Positions 27,677-35,641 of a stretch of DNA of 64,000 nucleotides are shown here, one piece after another. The position numbers and the translations under genes are program-made. This DNA comes from RCIO01 sp965232405 (GTDB taxonomy: Bacteria > Pseudomonadota > Alphaproteobacteria > Rhizobiales > Rhizobiaceae). The stretch covers positions 3,782,001 to 3,846,000 of the forward strand of contig OZ246966.1 of the NCBI GenBank assembly GCA_965232405.1, written 5' to 3'. How positions within the stretch are numbered: the first letter of the stretch is position 1; every line of letters starts with the position of its first letter. Below the pieces are notes generated by a model. That model had not been told where the DNA came from. It made no database searches and saw only the letters and a program-made list of their open reading frames with translations.

Positions 27677-28676
27677 GGGGCTCATGAACATCGTGCCCGT
27701 CCGGCGCAGTTCCAATCTGCTGGCGCTGATCGTGCTCGCAGTCACAGTCGCGCTCGTCATCATCTTCTCGATCGTCGTGGATGGTTTCGCGACGGCCGGA
27801 AATCTCCGTGTCATCCTGTCGAACTCCGCCTCGCTGGTCATTCTGAGCTGCGGTATGGGCGTGGTGATCATCTCGCGCGGGCTCGACCTTTCGCTCATCG
27901 CGCAGATGGTGGCCGGCGCGACGGTCTTCTCCATCATGATCAATGCCGGCGCACCCGGAAGCCTGGCGCTGCTGGTGGCGATCGCAACGATGGTGCTGGT
28001 CGGCGCGTTGAACGCCTGGCTGATCGCCTATGTGGAAATTCCGGCGCTTCTGGCGACCCTGGCCTCGGCGATGTTCATCACCGGCCTGTTCCGATTTTTC
28101 ATCCTGCGCGGCGAATACCTGCTGCTTCTGCCCAAGACCAATCCGGCCGTGATCTTCCTTTCAAGCGAGTTGCTGCCTGGGCTTAGCGCGCCAGTGGCGC
28201 TCATGATCCTGGCGCTGGTAACTGCCTGGTTCCTGCTGCGCCGTATGTCGGCGGGGCGGACTATATACGCGATGGGCGACAATTTTCAGGCCGCCCGGCT
28301 GTCCGGGCTGCCGGTCCGGACGACCACGATCATCGTCTATGTCTACGCAGCGCTGGCCGCACTGATGGCCGGGCTGGTGATCTCATCGGCCAGCGGCACT
28401 GTCGACTTCCGCACCGTGACCAACGGCACGCTGCTGTTCGAAGTCATTCTTGTCGTCGTGCTCGGTGGCATTCCGCTCAGGGGCGGCCGCGGCGGTATCT
28501 GGAACATTCTGGTCGGCGTCGCGCTGATCGTCGTGCTGCGCAACGGCATGACGCTGCTCAACGTGACGGCCCAGACGCAGGACGTGGTCAAGGGCGTCGT
28601 ACTCATCGTGGCCATCGTCACAGACAACTACCTCAACCCGAGAGACACCGAGACCGACACCGTCGGCGATCTTTGA
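27669..28676 (+). CDS. Cassette C: RbsC-type ABC permease
   Basis: A 335-residue permease with SRGLDLSLIAQMVAGA in the family signature position and IAYVEIPALLATLASAMF after it. It is less similar to the A and B permeases than they are to each other, but ends in the related NPRDTETDTVGDL. The start at ATG 27669 follows GGAGGAGG and lies inside the end of the crotonase gene, so cassettes B and C are probably one transcript. Confidence 0.9.
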   Translation: MAEGLMNIVPVRRSSNLLALIVLAVTVALVIIFSIVVDGFATAGNLRVILSNSASLVILSCGMGVVIISRGLDLSLIAQMVAGATVFSIMINAGAPGSLALLVAIATMVLVGALNAWLIAYVEIPALLATLASAMFITGLFRFFILRGEYLLLLPKTNPAVIFLSSELLPGLSAPVALMILALVTAWFLLRRMSAGRTIYAMGDNFQAARLSGLPVRTTTIIVYVYAALAALMAGLVISSASGTVDFRTVTNGTLLFEVILVVVLGGIPLRGGRGGIWNILVGVALIVVLRNGMTLLNVTAQTQDVVKGVVLIVAIVTDNYLNPRDTETDTVGDL

Positions 28677-28708
28677 GTGTGTGCATACCAACCATGGAGG
28701 AGAAGAAA

Positions 28709-29695
28709 ATGATTGGCATTGGAAAAAGAGTGCACCGCGCCGCAATGGGCGCCGTGGTAGGCGCGTTCGCCGCCCTGACTTTGGGGACGCCAGCGAGCGC
28801 AGACATCGGCATTTCCGGCAAGAAGGTGATCTTCGTGCCAATTTCGATGGGCATCTCGCTCACCGAAGGCTGGGCGCGTCGCATGAGCGAACATGCCGAC
28901 ATTCACGGCTACTCGTTCGAGATTCGCGATGCCGCTTTCAACATGGCTGCGATGACCGAGTTGCTGGCCAAGGCGATCACCGAGAAGCCTGACGTGCTCG
29001 TCGTCCACAATCCGACCGTCCAGCTGCTGGCGCGCCAAATCCGCCAGGCGGAATCGGATGGCATCAAGGTGCTGCAGATCAACCTGCAATCGAACCAGCC
29101 TTCGACGGCGTTCGTCGGCGCGAACTGGGAGCGCATCGGCCGCGGCATTGCGGAAGATATCGTCAAGGAATGCGGCGCCGGCAGCGGCAAGTCTGGAAAG
29201 GTGTCGATCATTCCTGGACAGCTCACGGCAGCCGACAGCGTCATCATGAATGAAGCCGCTTTCAAGGTGTTCGAGGAGCATCCGGAGATCGAGGTCGTTT
29301 CCAATCAGGCTTCCGACTGGGAGCCGGAGAAGGCGCGCCAGATCACCGCGACCGTACTGCAGCAGCATCCCGATCTGTGCGCCATCTTCGGCCACTGGGA
29401 CGTCCACACGATGGGTGCCGGTAATGCGGTGAAGGACGCCGGCAAGGCCGATGATGTGCTCGTCTACTCGACTGGTGGTGGCGACGACGTGGCCTGCAAG
29501 GCGATCGAGGACGGCATTCAGGACCGTATCTGGAGCTACGATGCAGACGGTCAGGGCCGCGACGCCGGCACGATGATCGACCTGATGCTTCAGGGCGCTG
29601 CAGCTGCTGACGGTTCCATGCTGATCGCGGAATCGCCGCTCAAGATCATCAAGGCTGGCGACGACTACGACGCCGGCCTGTGCTGGAGCATGTAA
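28709..29695 (+). CDS. Cassette C: periplasmic substrate-binding protein
   Basis: A 328-residue secreted binding protein with a signal peptide ending in TPASA. Conserved segments with A and B are FVPISMGISLTEGWA, FEIRDAAFNMAA and EKPDVLVVHNPTVQLLAR. The four cysteines (155, 224, 263, 325) keep the spacing seen in the other two. GGAGGAGAAG precedes ATG 28709; an upstream in-frame start at 28673 lacks a site. An 11-bp hairpin with a TTCG loop follows. Confidence 0.92.
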   Translation: MIGIGKRVHRAAMGAVVGAFAALTLGTPASADIGISGKKVIFVPISMGISLTEGWARRMSEHADIHGYSFEIRDAAFNMAAMTELLAKAITEKPDVLVVHNPTVQLLARQIRQAESDGIKVLQINLQSNQPSTAFVGANWERIGRGIAEDIVKECGAGSGKSGKVSIIPGQLTAADSVIMNEAAFKVFEEHPEIEVVSNQASDWEPEKARQITATVLQQHPDLCAIFGHWDVHTMGAGNAVKDAGKADDVLVYSTGGGDDVACKAIEDGIQDRIWSYDADGQGRDAGTMIDLMLQGAAAADGSMLIAESPLKIIKAGDDYDAGLCWSM

Positions 29696-29717
29696 CGACC
29701 TGCTCGACATGAAAGAC

Positions 29718-29743
29718 GGGCGCGGGGCTTCGGTCCCGCGCCC
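29718..29743 (+). terminator. Intercistronic hairpin after binding-protein gene C
   Basis: GGGCGCGGGGC and GTCCCGCGCCC form an 11-bp stem (one G-T wobble) closed by a C(TTCG)G tetraloop, 22 bases after the stop. It has the same position and the same loop type as the hairpin behind the Liv-type binding protein. Confidence 0.75.
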
Positions 29744-29764
29744 TTGATAACACTGGACACCAGC

Positions 29765-31894
29765 ATGGCCGCATCGACCGAGTTTTCCCGTCTGCCCAAA
29801 CAGCACGTACCGCTGTTCGTGATCTCGCCGCGCCGCATTGTCGGCGACATCCTTTCGCGCGGATGGGTGGAAAGCATCATTCCTTTCCTCGCGCTGATAT
29901 GCGTGGTGGTCGGCATATTGCTTACGACCGACGGCTATTTTGCCGTGTCGAACCTGCTCACACTTGCGCAGTACACCCCTGATGCCGGGCTGGTGGTGCT
30001 GGCGATGCTGATCGTCGTCGCCGTCGGCGGCATCGACCTTTCGGTCGGCTCAAACTTCGCGATGTCGGCGTTCACGGCGCTGTTCTGCTTTCACATTCTC
30101 AGCCTGCCCGTGCCGCTGGTCTTGCTTGCCAGCCTGACGGCGGGCTCGCTGGTGGGCGCGGCCAATGGTGTGATCGCCGGCCTGATCGGTTGCGGCGCGC
30201 TGCTGACCACGCTCGGCACCATGATTACACTGAGGGGGCTCTACACCCTGTCGTCGCAGGCCTGGCTGGTCGATATCTCTACCAGTGCCCGTATCGACGA
30301 TCTCTGGGACTGGATCGGCTTCGAGAAATTCATGGCGATGCCTGTCGCGTTCTGGGCGCTGCTTGGCGTGGCCATTCTGGTTTTCGTCATGTTCCGCCAG
30401 ACGCGCTTCGGCTGGCATGTCCTTGCCGTGGGCGGCAACCGAAAGGCCGCGAGGCATGGCGGCATCCAGGTCAAGTTCACCATCTTCCTGGCCTACATCC
30501 TGACAGGACTGATCGTCGGGCTGTCCGGTTTTCTCTATGCGGCGCGCCAGAACAGCGTCGGCTCCGACACGGGCATCGGGCTGGAGTTCTTCACGCTGAC
30601 GGCGCTGGTCGTCGGGCTGGGTGGCTTCGTTCCGGGGCGCGGAGCGGTCATCTCCGTGCTGGTCGGTTTTGCGACCGTCTACATCCTGAACAATGCGTTG
30701 CTCAACGCCGGTCTGCGCGGCGACTTCGTGCAGTTCTCGATGGGTGCGATCATCATCGCGATCCTGGCCATCGACGTGAAATTCCGAAAACACCGTCACC
30801 GTCTTCTGGCTTCGACCTATCTCGATCCAGTTGCGGTGGAGATCGACCCGGTCGCCGGCATGTCCGGGCTGATGCCGACCGAGATCGAGCCAAAGCTTCG
30901 TGGCGCCGAGATCATCGGGGCAGGGCGGGTCGACGGTCCCGAGGATGTCATCCTTGATCGCGAAGGCAATCTCTATTGCGGTAACCGTGACGGGCGTATT
31001 CTGCGGCTTGCCGCGCCCGACTATTCAAATGTCGAAGTGCTGGCCAAGATCGGCGGAAGGCCGCTGGGCCTGGCTTTCGATCCGGAAGGGCGGCTGGTGA
31101 CCTGTGTCGCGGGAATGGGCCTCCTGCGCGTCAGCATGGACGGCGAAGTCGAGCTACTGACCGACCAGACGGACCGCAGCTTCTTCAGCATTCAGGACGA
31201 CACAACCATCAGAATGGCGGATGATCTCGACATCGCGCCGGACGGGAAGATCTACTTCACCGACGCCACCAAGCGCTATGACATCGAGAACTGGGGCCTC
31301 GACCTGCTCGAAGGCAGGCCGAACGGACGTCTCATCAGCTATGATCCGGAGACGCGGCGGACCCAAACGGTTTGCGACAATCTGGTCTTCCCGAATGGCG
31401 TGTGTCTGACACATGACGGCAAGTTCCTGCTGGTCGCCAGCACTTGGAACTGCTCGATCCTGATATTCGACCTGAACAATCTGGCAGCGGGTCCGCGCGT
31501 GTTTCTGGACGGGCTCCCCGGTTACCCCGACAACGTCAACCGCGCCTCCGATGGCGGCTACTGGGTTGCGCTTGCGGGCATGCGCAATCCGATCATGGAT
31601 CAGGCGATGAAATATCCGGCGCTCAGGCGGCGCATGGCAAAGCGCGTACCGCCAACAAACTGGCTGTTCGGCAACCTCAATGTTGGCGGCGTGCTCAAGA
31701 TCGACGGCGAGGGCACAATCGTGGACGCGCTGTGGGACGAGCCGGACGGCCCGCTCTACATGATCACATCCATGCGCGAACACGAGGGCACCCTGTTTCT
31801 GGGCAGTGTGTCGAACGACAAGATCGGCCGGCTGAAACTGCCCGCCGCGAACGCGCGCTGGAACGGACCGCGCAGCTATTGGGGCGAGGTCTAG
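29765..31894 (+). CDS. Cassette C: ABC permease fused to a C-terminal SMP-30/strictosidine-synthase-like propeller
   Basis: A 709-residue fusion with the same layout as A and B but more diverged. The permease signature is GGIDLSVGSNFAMS, and the basic stretch after the last membrane segment is DVKFRKHRHRLL, again placing the propeller in the cytoplasm. Metal-site residues are kept: E393 (GPED), N544 (FPNG) and D589 (YPDN), together with ADDLDIAPDG and YFTDATKRYD. That these survive in the most distant copy argues for function. The start is uncertain between TTG 29744 and ATG 29765; I chose the ATG. It is separated from the next gene by one base. Confidence 0.9.
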   Translation: MAASTEFSRLPKQHVPLFVISPRRIVGDILSRGWVESIIPFLALICVVVGILLTTDGYFAVSNLLTLAQYTPDAGLVVLAMLIVVAVGGIDLSVGSNFAMSAFTALFCFHILSLPVPLVLLASLTAGSLVGAANGVIAGLIGCGALLTTLGTMITLRGLYTLSSQAWLVDISTSARIDDLWDWIGFEKFMAMPVAFWALLGVAILVFVMFRQTRFGWHVLAVGGNRKAARHGGIQVKFTIFLAYILTGLIVGLSGFLYAARQNSVGSDTGIGLEFFTLTALVVGLGGFVPGRGAVISVLVGFATVYILNNALLNAGLRGDFVQFSMGAIIIAILAIDVKFRKHRHRLLASTYLDPVAVEIDPVAGMSGLMPTEIEPKLRGAEIIGAGRVDGPEDVILDREGNLYCGNRDGRILRLAAPDYSNVEVLAKIGGRPLGLAFDPEGRLVTCVAGMGLLRVSMDGEVELLTDQTDRSFFSIQDDTTIRMADDLDIAPDGKIYFTDATKRYDIENWGLDLLEGRPNGRLISYDPETRRTQTVCDNLVFPNGVCLTHDGKFLLVASTWNCSILIFDLNNLAAGPRVFLDGLPGYPDNVNRASDGGYWVALAGMRNPIMDQAMKYPALRRRMAKRVPPTNWLFGNLNVGGVLKIDGEGTIVDALWDEPDGPLYMITSMREHEGTLFLGSVSNDKIGRLKLPAANARWNGPRSYWGEV

Positions 31895-31895
31895 G

Positions 31896-32939
31896 ATGCT
31901 GTTTTCAAAGCGCAACCACGAAGCGCCTGGGATGACGCTCGAAGGTGTCATGGGCCCAAATGGCAGGCTGGACGAGGCTGAACGCCTTGCCGTGGAGGCG
32001 CCCCACGCGCTTTGCGTGACACAGGATGGGGAGCTGCTTTATTCATCCGGCAGCACGGTGCAGTTACTGTCCCGCTGGGCCGCAAAACCGAAGAAATTCG
32101 CAGCGTTCGACGCCGCTGTTAAGACGCTGTGTGCGAGTGCCGGCGGCCTCGTCGCCGTTGGATTGCACGATGGCCGGATTGTCGTGCTCGGCCCCGATGC
32201 CAGGCCGGCTAGCGGGTGGAGCGATCTCGTGTGGCAAGGACAACTGACCGACTGCGCCTTCACCTCGGAAGAAGAAATCCTGGCGGTCGATCACGGATAT
32301 GGGGCGGACGAGGACTTCATGTCTGTCGCGCCCTGGGATGACAAGGCAACAGGGATGGCGATCTCACTTTCCCGGTCGGGTGAGGCCAAAAAGGTTGCCG
32401 ACAATCTGCATTGCCCGATGGGCATCGCGCGCGACATTGGAGGCAACTGGCTTGTCTCCCTGTACGAGCGTGGAGCAATCGTCGGCCTCGACGGCACAGT
32501 GAGACAGTCCGGTTATCCGGCATATCCGGGACGGCTGCGCCGCACGGCGAACGGCTATCTGCTTGCCTGTCTGGCGCGCCGCGATCCGCTGATCGAGTTC
32601 CTGAAAGGCGAGAACGACTTCGTCGAGGAGATGAAAGCGTCGATTGCGCCGCACCACTGGATATCGCCGCGCGCGCGCGCCGAGTTTGCCCATGATCTCC
32701 CGATCGAGATGGGCTCGACCCGGCTCTACGGCGAAGTGAAACCCTGGGCACCCTCATTCTCTTACGGCCTGATCATCGAACTCGACGAGAAGCTTATGCC
32801 TGTCGGTTCGGCGCATTCGCGGGCCAACGGAATGCGGCATGCAATCTCCGACGCGCTCGAGTGGAACGGTGACGTGATCGCCGTCAGCAAGTCCAGCGGT
32901 GAAATACTCAGGGTCGGTTCTGCGGGAGCAAGGGCATGA
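31896..32939 (+). CDS. Cassette C: stand-alone propeller, probable non-catalytic partner
   Basis: A 347-residue soluble propeller. The metal-site positions are again lost: CPMG (M175) replaces FPNG and YPGR (G212) replaces YPDN. The segment RRDPLIEFLKGENDFVEEM and the C-terminal VKPWAPSFSYG match the A and B partners. It overlaps the ATPase gene by 4 bp. Retention of a degenerate partner in all three cassettes indicates that it is needed, probably as a partner of the fused propeller. Confidence 0.87.
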   Translation: MLFSKRNHEAPGMTLEGVMGPNGRLDEAERLAVEAPHALCVTQDGELLYSSGSTVQLLSRWAAKPKKFAAFDAAVKTLCASAGGLVAVGLHDGRIVVLGPDARPASGWSDLVWQGQLTDCAFTSEEEILAVDHGYGADEDFMSVAPWDDKATGMAISLSRSGEAKKVADNLHCPMGIARDIGGNWLVSLYERGAIVGLDGTVRQSGYPAYPGRLRRTANGYLLACLARRDPLIEFLKGENDFVEEMKASIAPHHWISPRARAEFAHDLPIEMGSTRLYGEVKPWAPSFSYGLIIELDEKLMPVGSAHSRANGMRHAISDALEWNGDVIAVSKSSGEILRVGSAGARA

Positions 32940-34432
32940 GCGGGAACCCGATTGTCAGCCTTGAAAAGGTCACCAAGACATATGGCGGCATTGCCGCCCT
33001 TGAGCAGGCCGATTTCGACCTCCACCCGGGCGAAATCCATGCGCTTGTGGGCGAGAACGGGGCAGGAAAGTCGACCCTGTGCAAGCTGATTGCAGGCGTC
33101 ATCGTCCCCAATGAAGGCACGATCCGGGTGGACGGCCAGCCGGCAAATCTGGCGACCCCCAAGGATGCCAGCCGCCTCGGTATCTCGATGGTCTATCAGG
33201 AGACCAGTCTGGTCCCACAGCTAACCGTGGCGCAGAACATGGTGCTGGGCCGTGAAAACGCCTTCAACTCGATCAGGAAGGTGCGCAATGCCGCGCGCCA
33301 GGTGCTGCAGCGGCTCAACTTCAAGGTCGATCCGATGCAGCTTGCCGGTTCGCTCTCCACCGCCAAGCGCCAGATGGTCGAGATTGCGCGAGCCGTCTTG
33401 AACGAGGCGCGTGTGATCATTCTGGACGAGCCGACCGCCGCACTGACGCCGGAAGAAACCGACCACCTTTTCGACCTGATGCGGTCGCTGCAGAAAAGCG
33501 GCGTTGCGATGATCTTCATTTCGCATGCGCTTGAGGAAGCGCTGAACCACGCCGACCGGATCTCGGTGTTGCGCAACGGAAAACTTATGATCACCGGCCC
33601 GGCCGCGGAATTCGACCGCAATCGCCTCATCCACCACATGATCGGCGAGGAACTGAAGGAGTTCGAGCGTGAGCCGACCACGAGTGCGGGCCCCGGCTCG
33701 GCCCTGCCGGTGCTGCGTGTCGAAAACGTACGCATGGGCAGCATGGTCAACAACATGTCGTTCTCGATCTTCCCCGGTCAGATCACCGGCATAGCCGGCC
33801 TGATCGGGTCTGGCCGCAGCGAGGTCGCCAAAGTGATCATGGGCCACACCAAGCGCAATTTTGGCGGCGGGCGCATCTGGCTGGAAGGTCAGGAGGTGCG
33901 CTACGCGCTTCCCGCGCAGGCCGTGGCCGACGGCATTGCCTATGTCAGCGAAGACCGGAAGCTGGACGGTTTCTTCGAAACGATGAACGCGACCGAGAAC
34001 ATCGGGCTCGGCTGGATGGCCAAGTTCGGGCGCAGGAAGCTGGTCGCGCCGCTGCAACGCATGGCTCAGTCGGCAAGGGATTGGGAGGACCGCCTTTCGA
34101 TACGAAGTATCGGCAAGAACCAGTCGGTGCTCTATCTGTCCGGCGGCAACCAGCAGAAGGTGGTGATTGCAAAATCACTGGTACAGAAACCCAAACTGGT
34201 GATCTTCGATGAGCCGACACGCGGGGTCGATGTGGGTGCGATTGCGGAAATCCGGCAGATCGTGCGCGACTTCGCCGAGAGTGGCGCAGGCGTGATCCTC
34301 ATTTCATCCTATCTGCCGGAAATCCTGGACCTTTCCGACCGGATCCTGGTGGCCAAGAGCGGCACGATCGTGGCTGAGTTTGCACGCGGCGAGGCGACAG
34401 CCTCACGCATCCTCCACGCAGCCATTCATTGA
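32936..34432 (+). CDS. Cassette C: RbsA-type ABC ATPase with two nucleotide-binding domains
   Basis: A 498-residue double ATPase. It has Walker A GENGAGKST near residue 40, Walker B IILDEPTAALTPEE, second-half P-loop GLIGSGRSE, signature LSGGNQQKV and Walker B LVIFDEPTRGVD. It overlaps the stand-alone propeller gene by 4 bp and ends the third cassette. A 7-bp hairpin lies 16 bases after the stop. Confidence 0.94.
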   Translation: MSGNPIVSLEKVTKTYGGIAALEQADFDLHPGEIHALVGENGAGKSTLCKLIAGVIVPNEGTIRVDGQPANLATPKDASRLGISMVYQETSLVPQLTVAQNMVLGRENAFNSIRKVRNAARQVLQRLNFKVDPMQLAGSLSTAKRQMVEIARAVLNEARVIILDEPTAALTPEETDHLFDLMRSLQKSGVAMIFISHALEEALNHADRISVLRNGKLMITGPAAEFDRNRLIHHMIGEELKEFEREPTTSAGPGSALPVLRVENVRMGSMVNNMSFSIFPGQITGIAGLIGSGRSEVAKVIMGHTKRNFGGGRIWLEGQEVRYALPAQAVADGIAYVSEDRKLDGFFETMNATENIGLGWMAKFGRRKLVAPLQRMAQSARDWEDRLSIRSIGKNQSVLYLSGGNQQKVVIAKSLVQKPKLVIFDEPTRGVDVGAIAEIRQIVRDFAESGAGVILISSYLPEILDLSDRILVAKSGTIVAEFARGEATASRILHAAIH

Positions 34433-34448
34433 GCGCGATTGGTGAAGA

Positions 34449-34472
34449 TCCGGGTGAATCGTTGAACCCGGA
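34449..34472 (+). terminator. Possible terminator after cassette C
   Basis: TCCGGGT and ACCCGGA form a 7-bp stem with a 10-base loop just behind the ATPase. There is no T-run. It is a plausible end of the cassette C transcript before the convergent IclR gene. Confidence 0.35.
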
Positions 34473-34618
34473 ACCAGAGGCCGTGGCTGCGCACAAGGCT
34501 TTCACTCGCCCAGTCGGCGCCGTGAGCGCAGCGATCTGGCGCGAGACAGCAACCTGGCGGCGGATGTCAAACCTTTTCCGGTCCGCACATCTTTGCAACG
34601 GTCCAGTCGATAAGCCGC

Positions 34619-35422
34619 TTACGTTGAACGCAGGCCCCTGACAGGTGTCTTCGGGTAGCTCAAGGACAGCTGATCGGTAGCCGATTTCAGCCGTGGCAGA
34701 AATTCGGCGACCAAGTCGTCCAGCTCGCGATCCATGTTGTGGCAACTGATACTGATCGATGCGACGCAGCGCTTCTCGCGATTGAAGACTGGAACGGCGA
34801 CAGATTTGATCGTCAGGTCCAGGCCGCCATCGTTGGTCGCATAGCCTTTCTCGCGCGCTTCGAGAATGATGTTTCGGAGCTGCGCCTTGTCCATGATTGT
34901 ACGAGGCGTCAGCGTCTTCAGTTCGGAGCGATTCAGGATATCGTCCATTTCCGGGATTGGCAGTTGCGACAGCATTGCCCGGCCGGTGGCTGTGAGTGGC
35001 GCCGGGAAGGTGAGGCCAACGGTCATCGACGTGCGCACAAATCCCTTGGCGGGTACACCGCAGATGAAAATCACGTTGGTATCGTCCAGCACCGACGCCG
35101 ATGACGAGATGTGGATCGTGTCCTCGATAGCCTGCTCCATGTACGGCATCAGAAGATCCGTCATGGCGACGGACGACAGGAACGCGTGGCTGAGCGTCAA
35201 TATTCGCGGCTGGAGTTCATACCAGTGGCCATCGGTCTTGACGTAGCCCATCCCGGTCAGCGTCGAGAGCAACCGCCTTACAGTGGCACGCGAGAGCCCG
35301 GTGCGTTTCGCGGCCTCTGACAGAGTCAGACCGTTCTGGCCCCCGTCAAACGCCTCGAGAACGTTCAGGCCGCGTTCGAATGCGCGGACCCAACCCTTCG
35401 GTTCTTCGCTGGCTCGATTCAT
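34619..35422 (-). CDS. IclR-family transcriptional regulator (PcaR/PcaU-like)
   Basis: A 267-residue regulator. The N-terminal winged helix (about 12-75) includes LTLSEAAKRTGLSRATVRRLLSTL. The C-terminal effector domain (about 85-260) includes ATGRAMLS and VAVPVFNREKRCVASISIS. This subtype commonly controls aromatic or hydroxy-acid catabolism. GGGAGGG precedes the ATG. It diverges from the GMC oxidoreductase gene, and the 219-bp gap carries two tandem palindromes that are its probable binding sites. Confidence 0.93.
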   Translation of the reverse strand: MNRASEEPKGWVRAFERGLNVLEAFDGGQNGLTLSEAAKRTGLSRATVRRLLSTLTGMGYVKTDGHWYELQPRILTLSHAFLSSVAMTDLLMPYMEQAIEDTIHISSSASVLDDTNVIFICGVPAKGFVRTSMTVGLTFPAPLTATGRAMLSQLPIPEMDDILNRSELKTLTPRTIMDKAQLRNIILEAREKGYATNDGGLDLTIKSVAVPVFNREKRCVASISISCHNMDRELDDLVAEFLPRLKSATDQLSLSYPKTPVRGLRST

Positions 35423-35558
35423 TTTCCCTCCCGTGAACGCACCGGAAAACTAGCGTCGGTCAGTGCAATCAGCAACGCGCCATACCCGCGTAACAGCTGA
35501 ATTTCAGCAGATCCTGCCGGTCCACGTGGCGCTAGCCCGCATATGTGATCCTTGCTTG

Positions 35559-35586
35559 TTGACATCTCCCCGCCGCAAACTCTAGT
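35559..35586 (+). promoter_or_regulatory. Candidate sigma-70 promoter of the GMC operon
   Basis: A consensus TTGACA (35559-35564) is followed after 16 bp by TCTAGT (35581-35586), 4 of 6 matches to the -10 box. The first IclR-type palindrome starts at the end of this -10 box, so binding there would affect initiation. Confidence 0.45.
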
Positions 35587-35621
35587 GTTCATTAGCTGAA
35601 CATTTGTTCATCTAGTGAACA
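35586..35621. promoter_or_regulatory. Tandem IclR-type operator
   Basis: Two perfect palindromes, TGTTCA-TTAGC-TGAACA (35586-35602) and TGTTCA-TCTAG-TGAACA (35605-35621), lie 19 bp apart centre to centre. They sit between the divergent IclR and GMC genes, right at the candidate GMC promoter. IclR regulators bind such sites as pairs of dimers. Their position after the -10 box suggests repression. Confidence 0.75.
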
Positions 35622-35641
35622 CCTATCGGATTGCACAGAGC

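Noticed and set aside
4759..34432. Permease-propeller fusions as assembly or frameshift artefacts
   Set aside because: The fusion occurs three times with diverged sequence and continuous frame, and motifs are kept in both halves.
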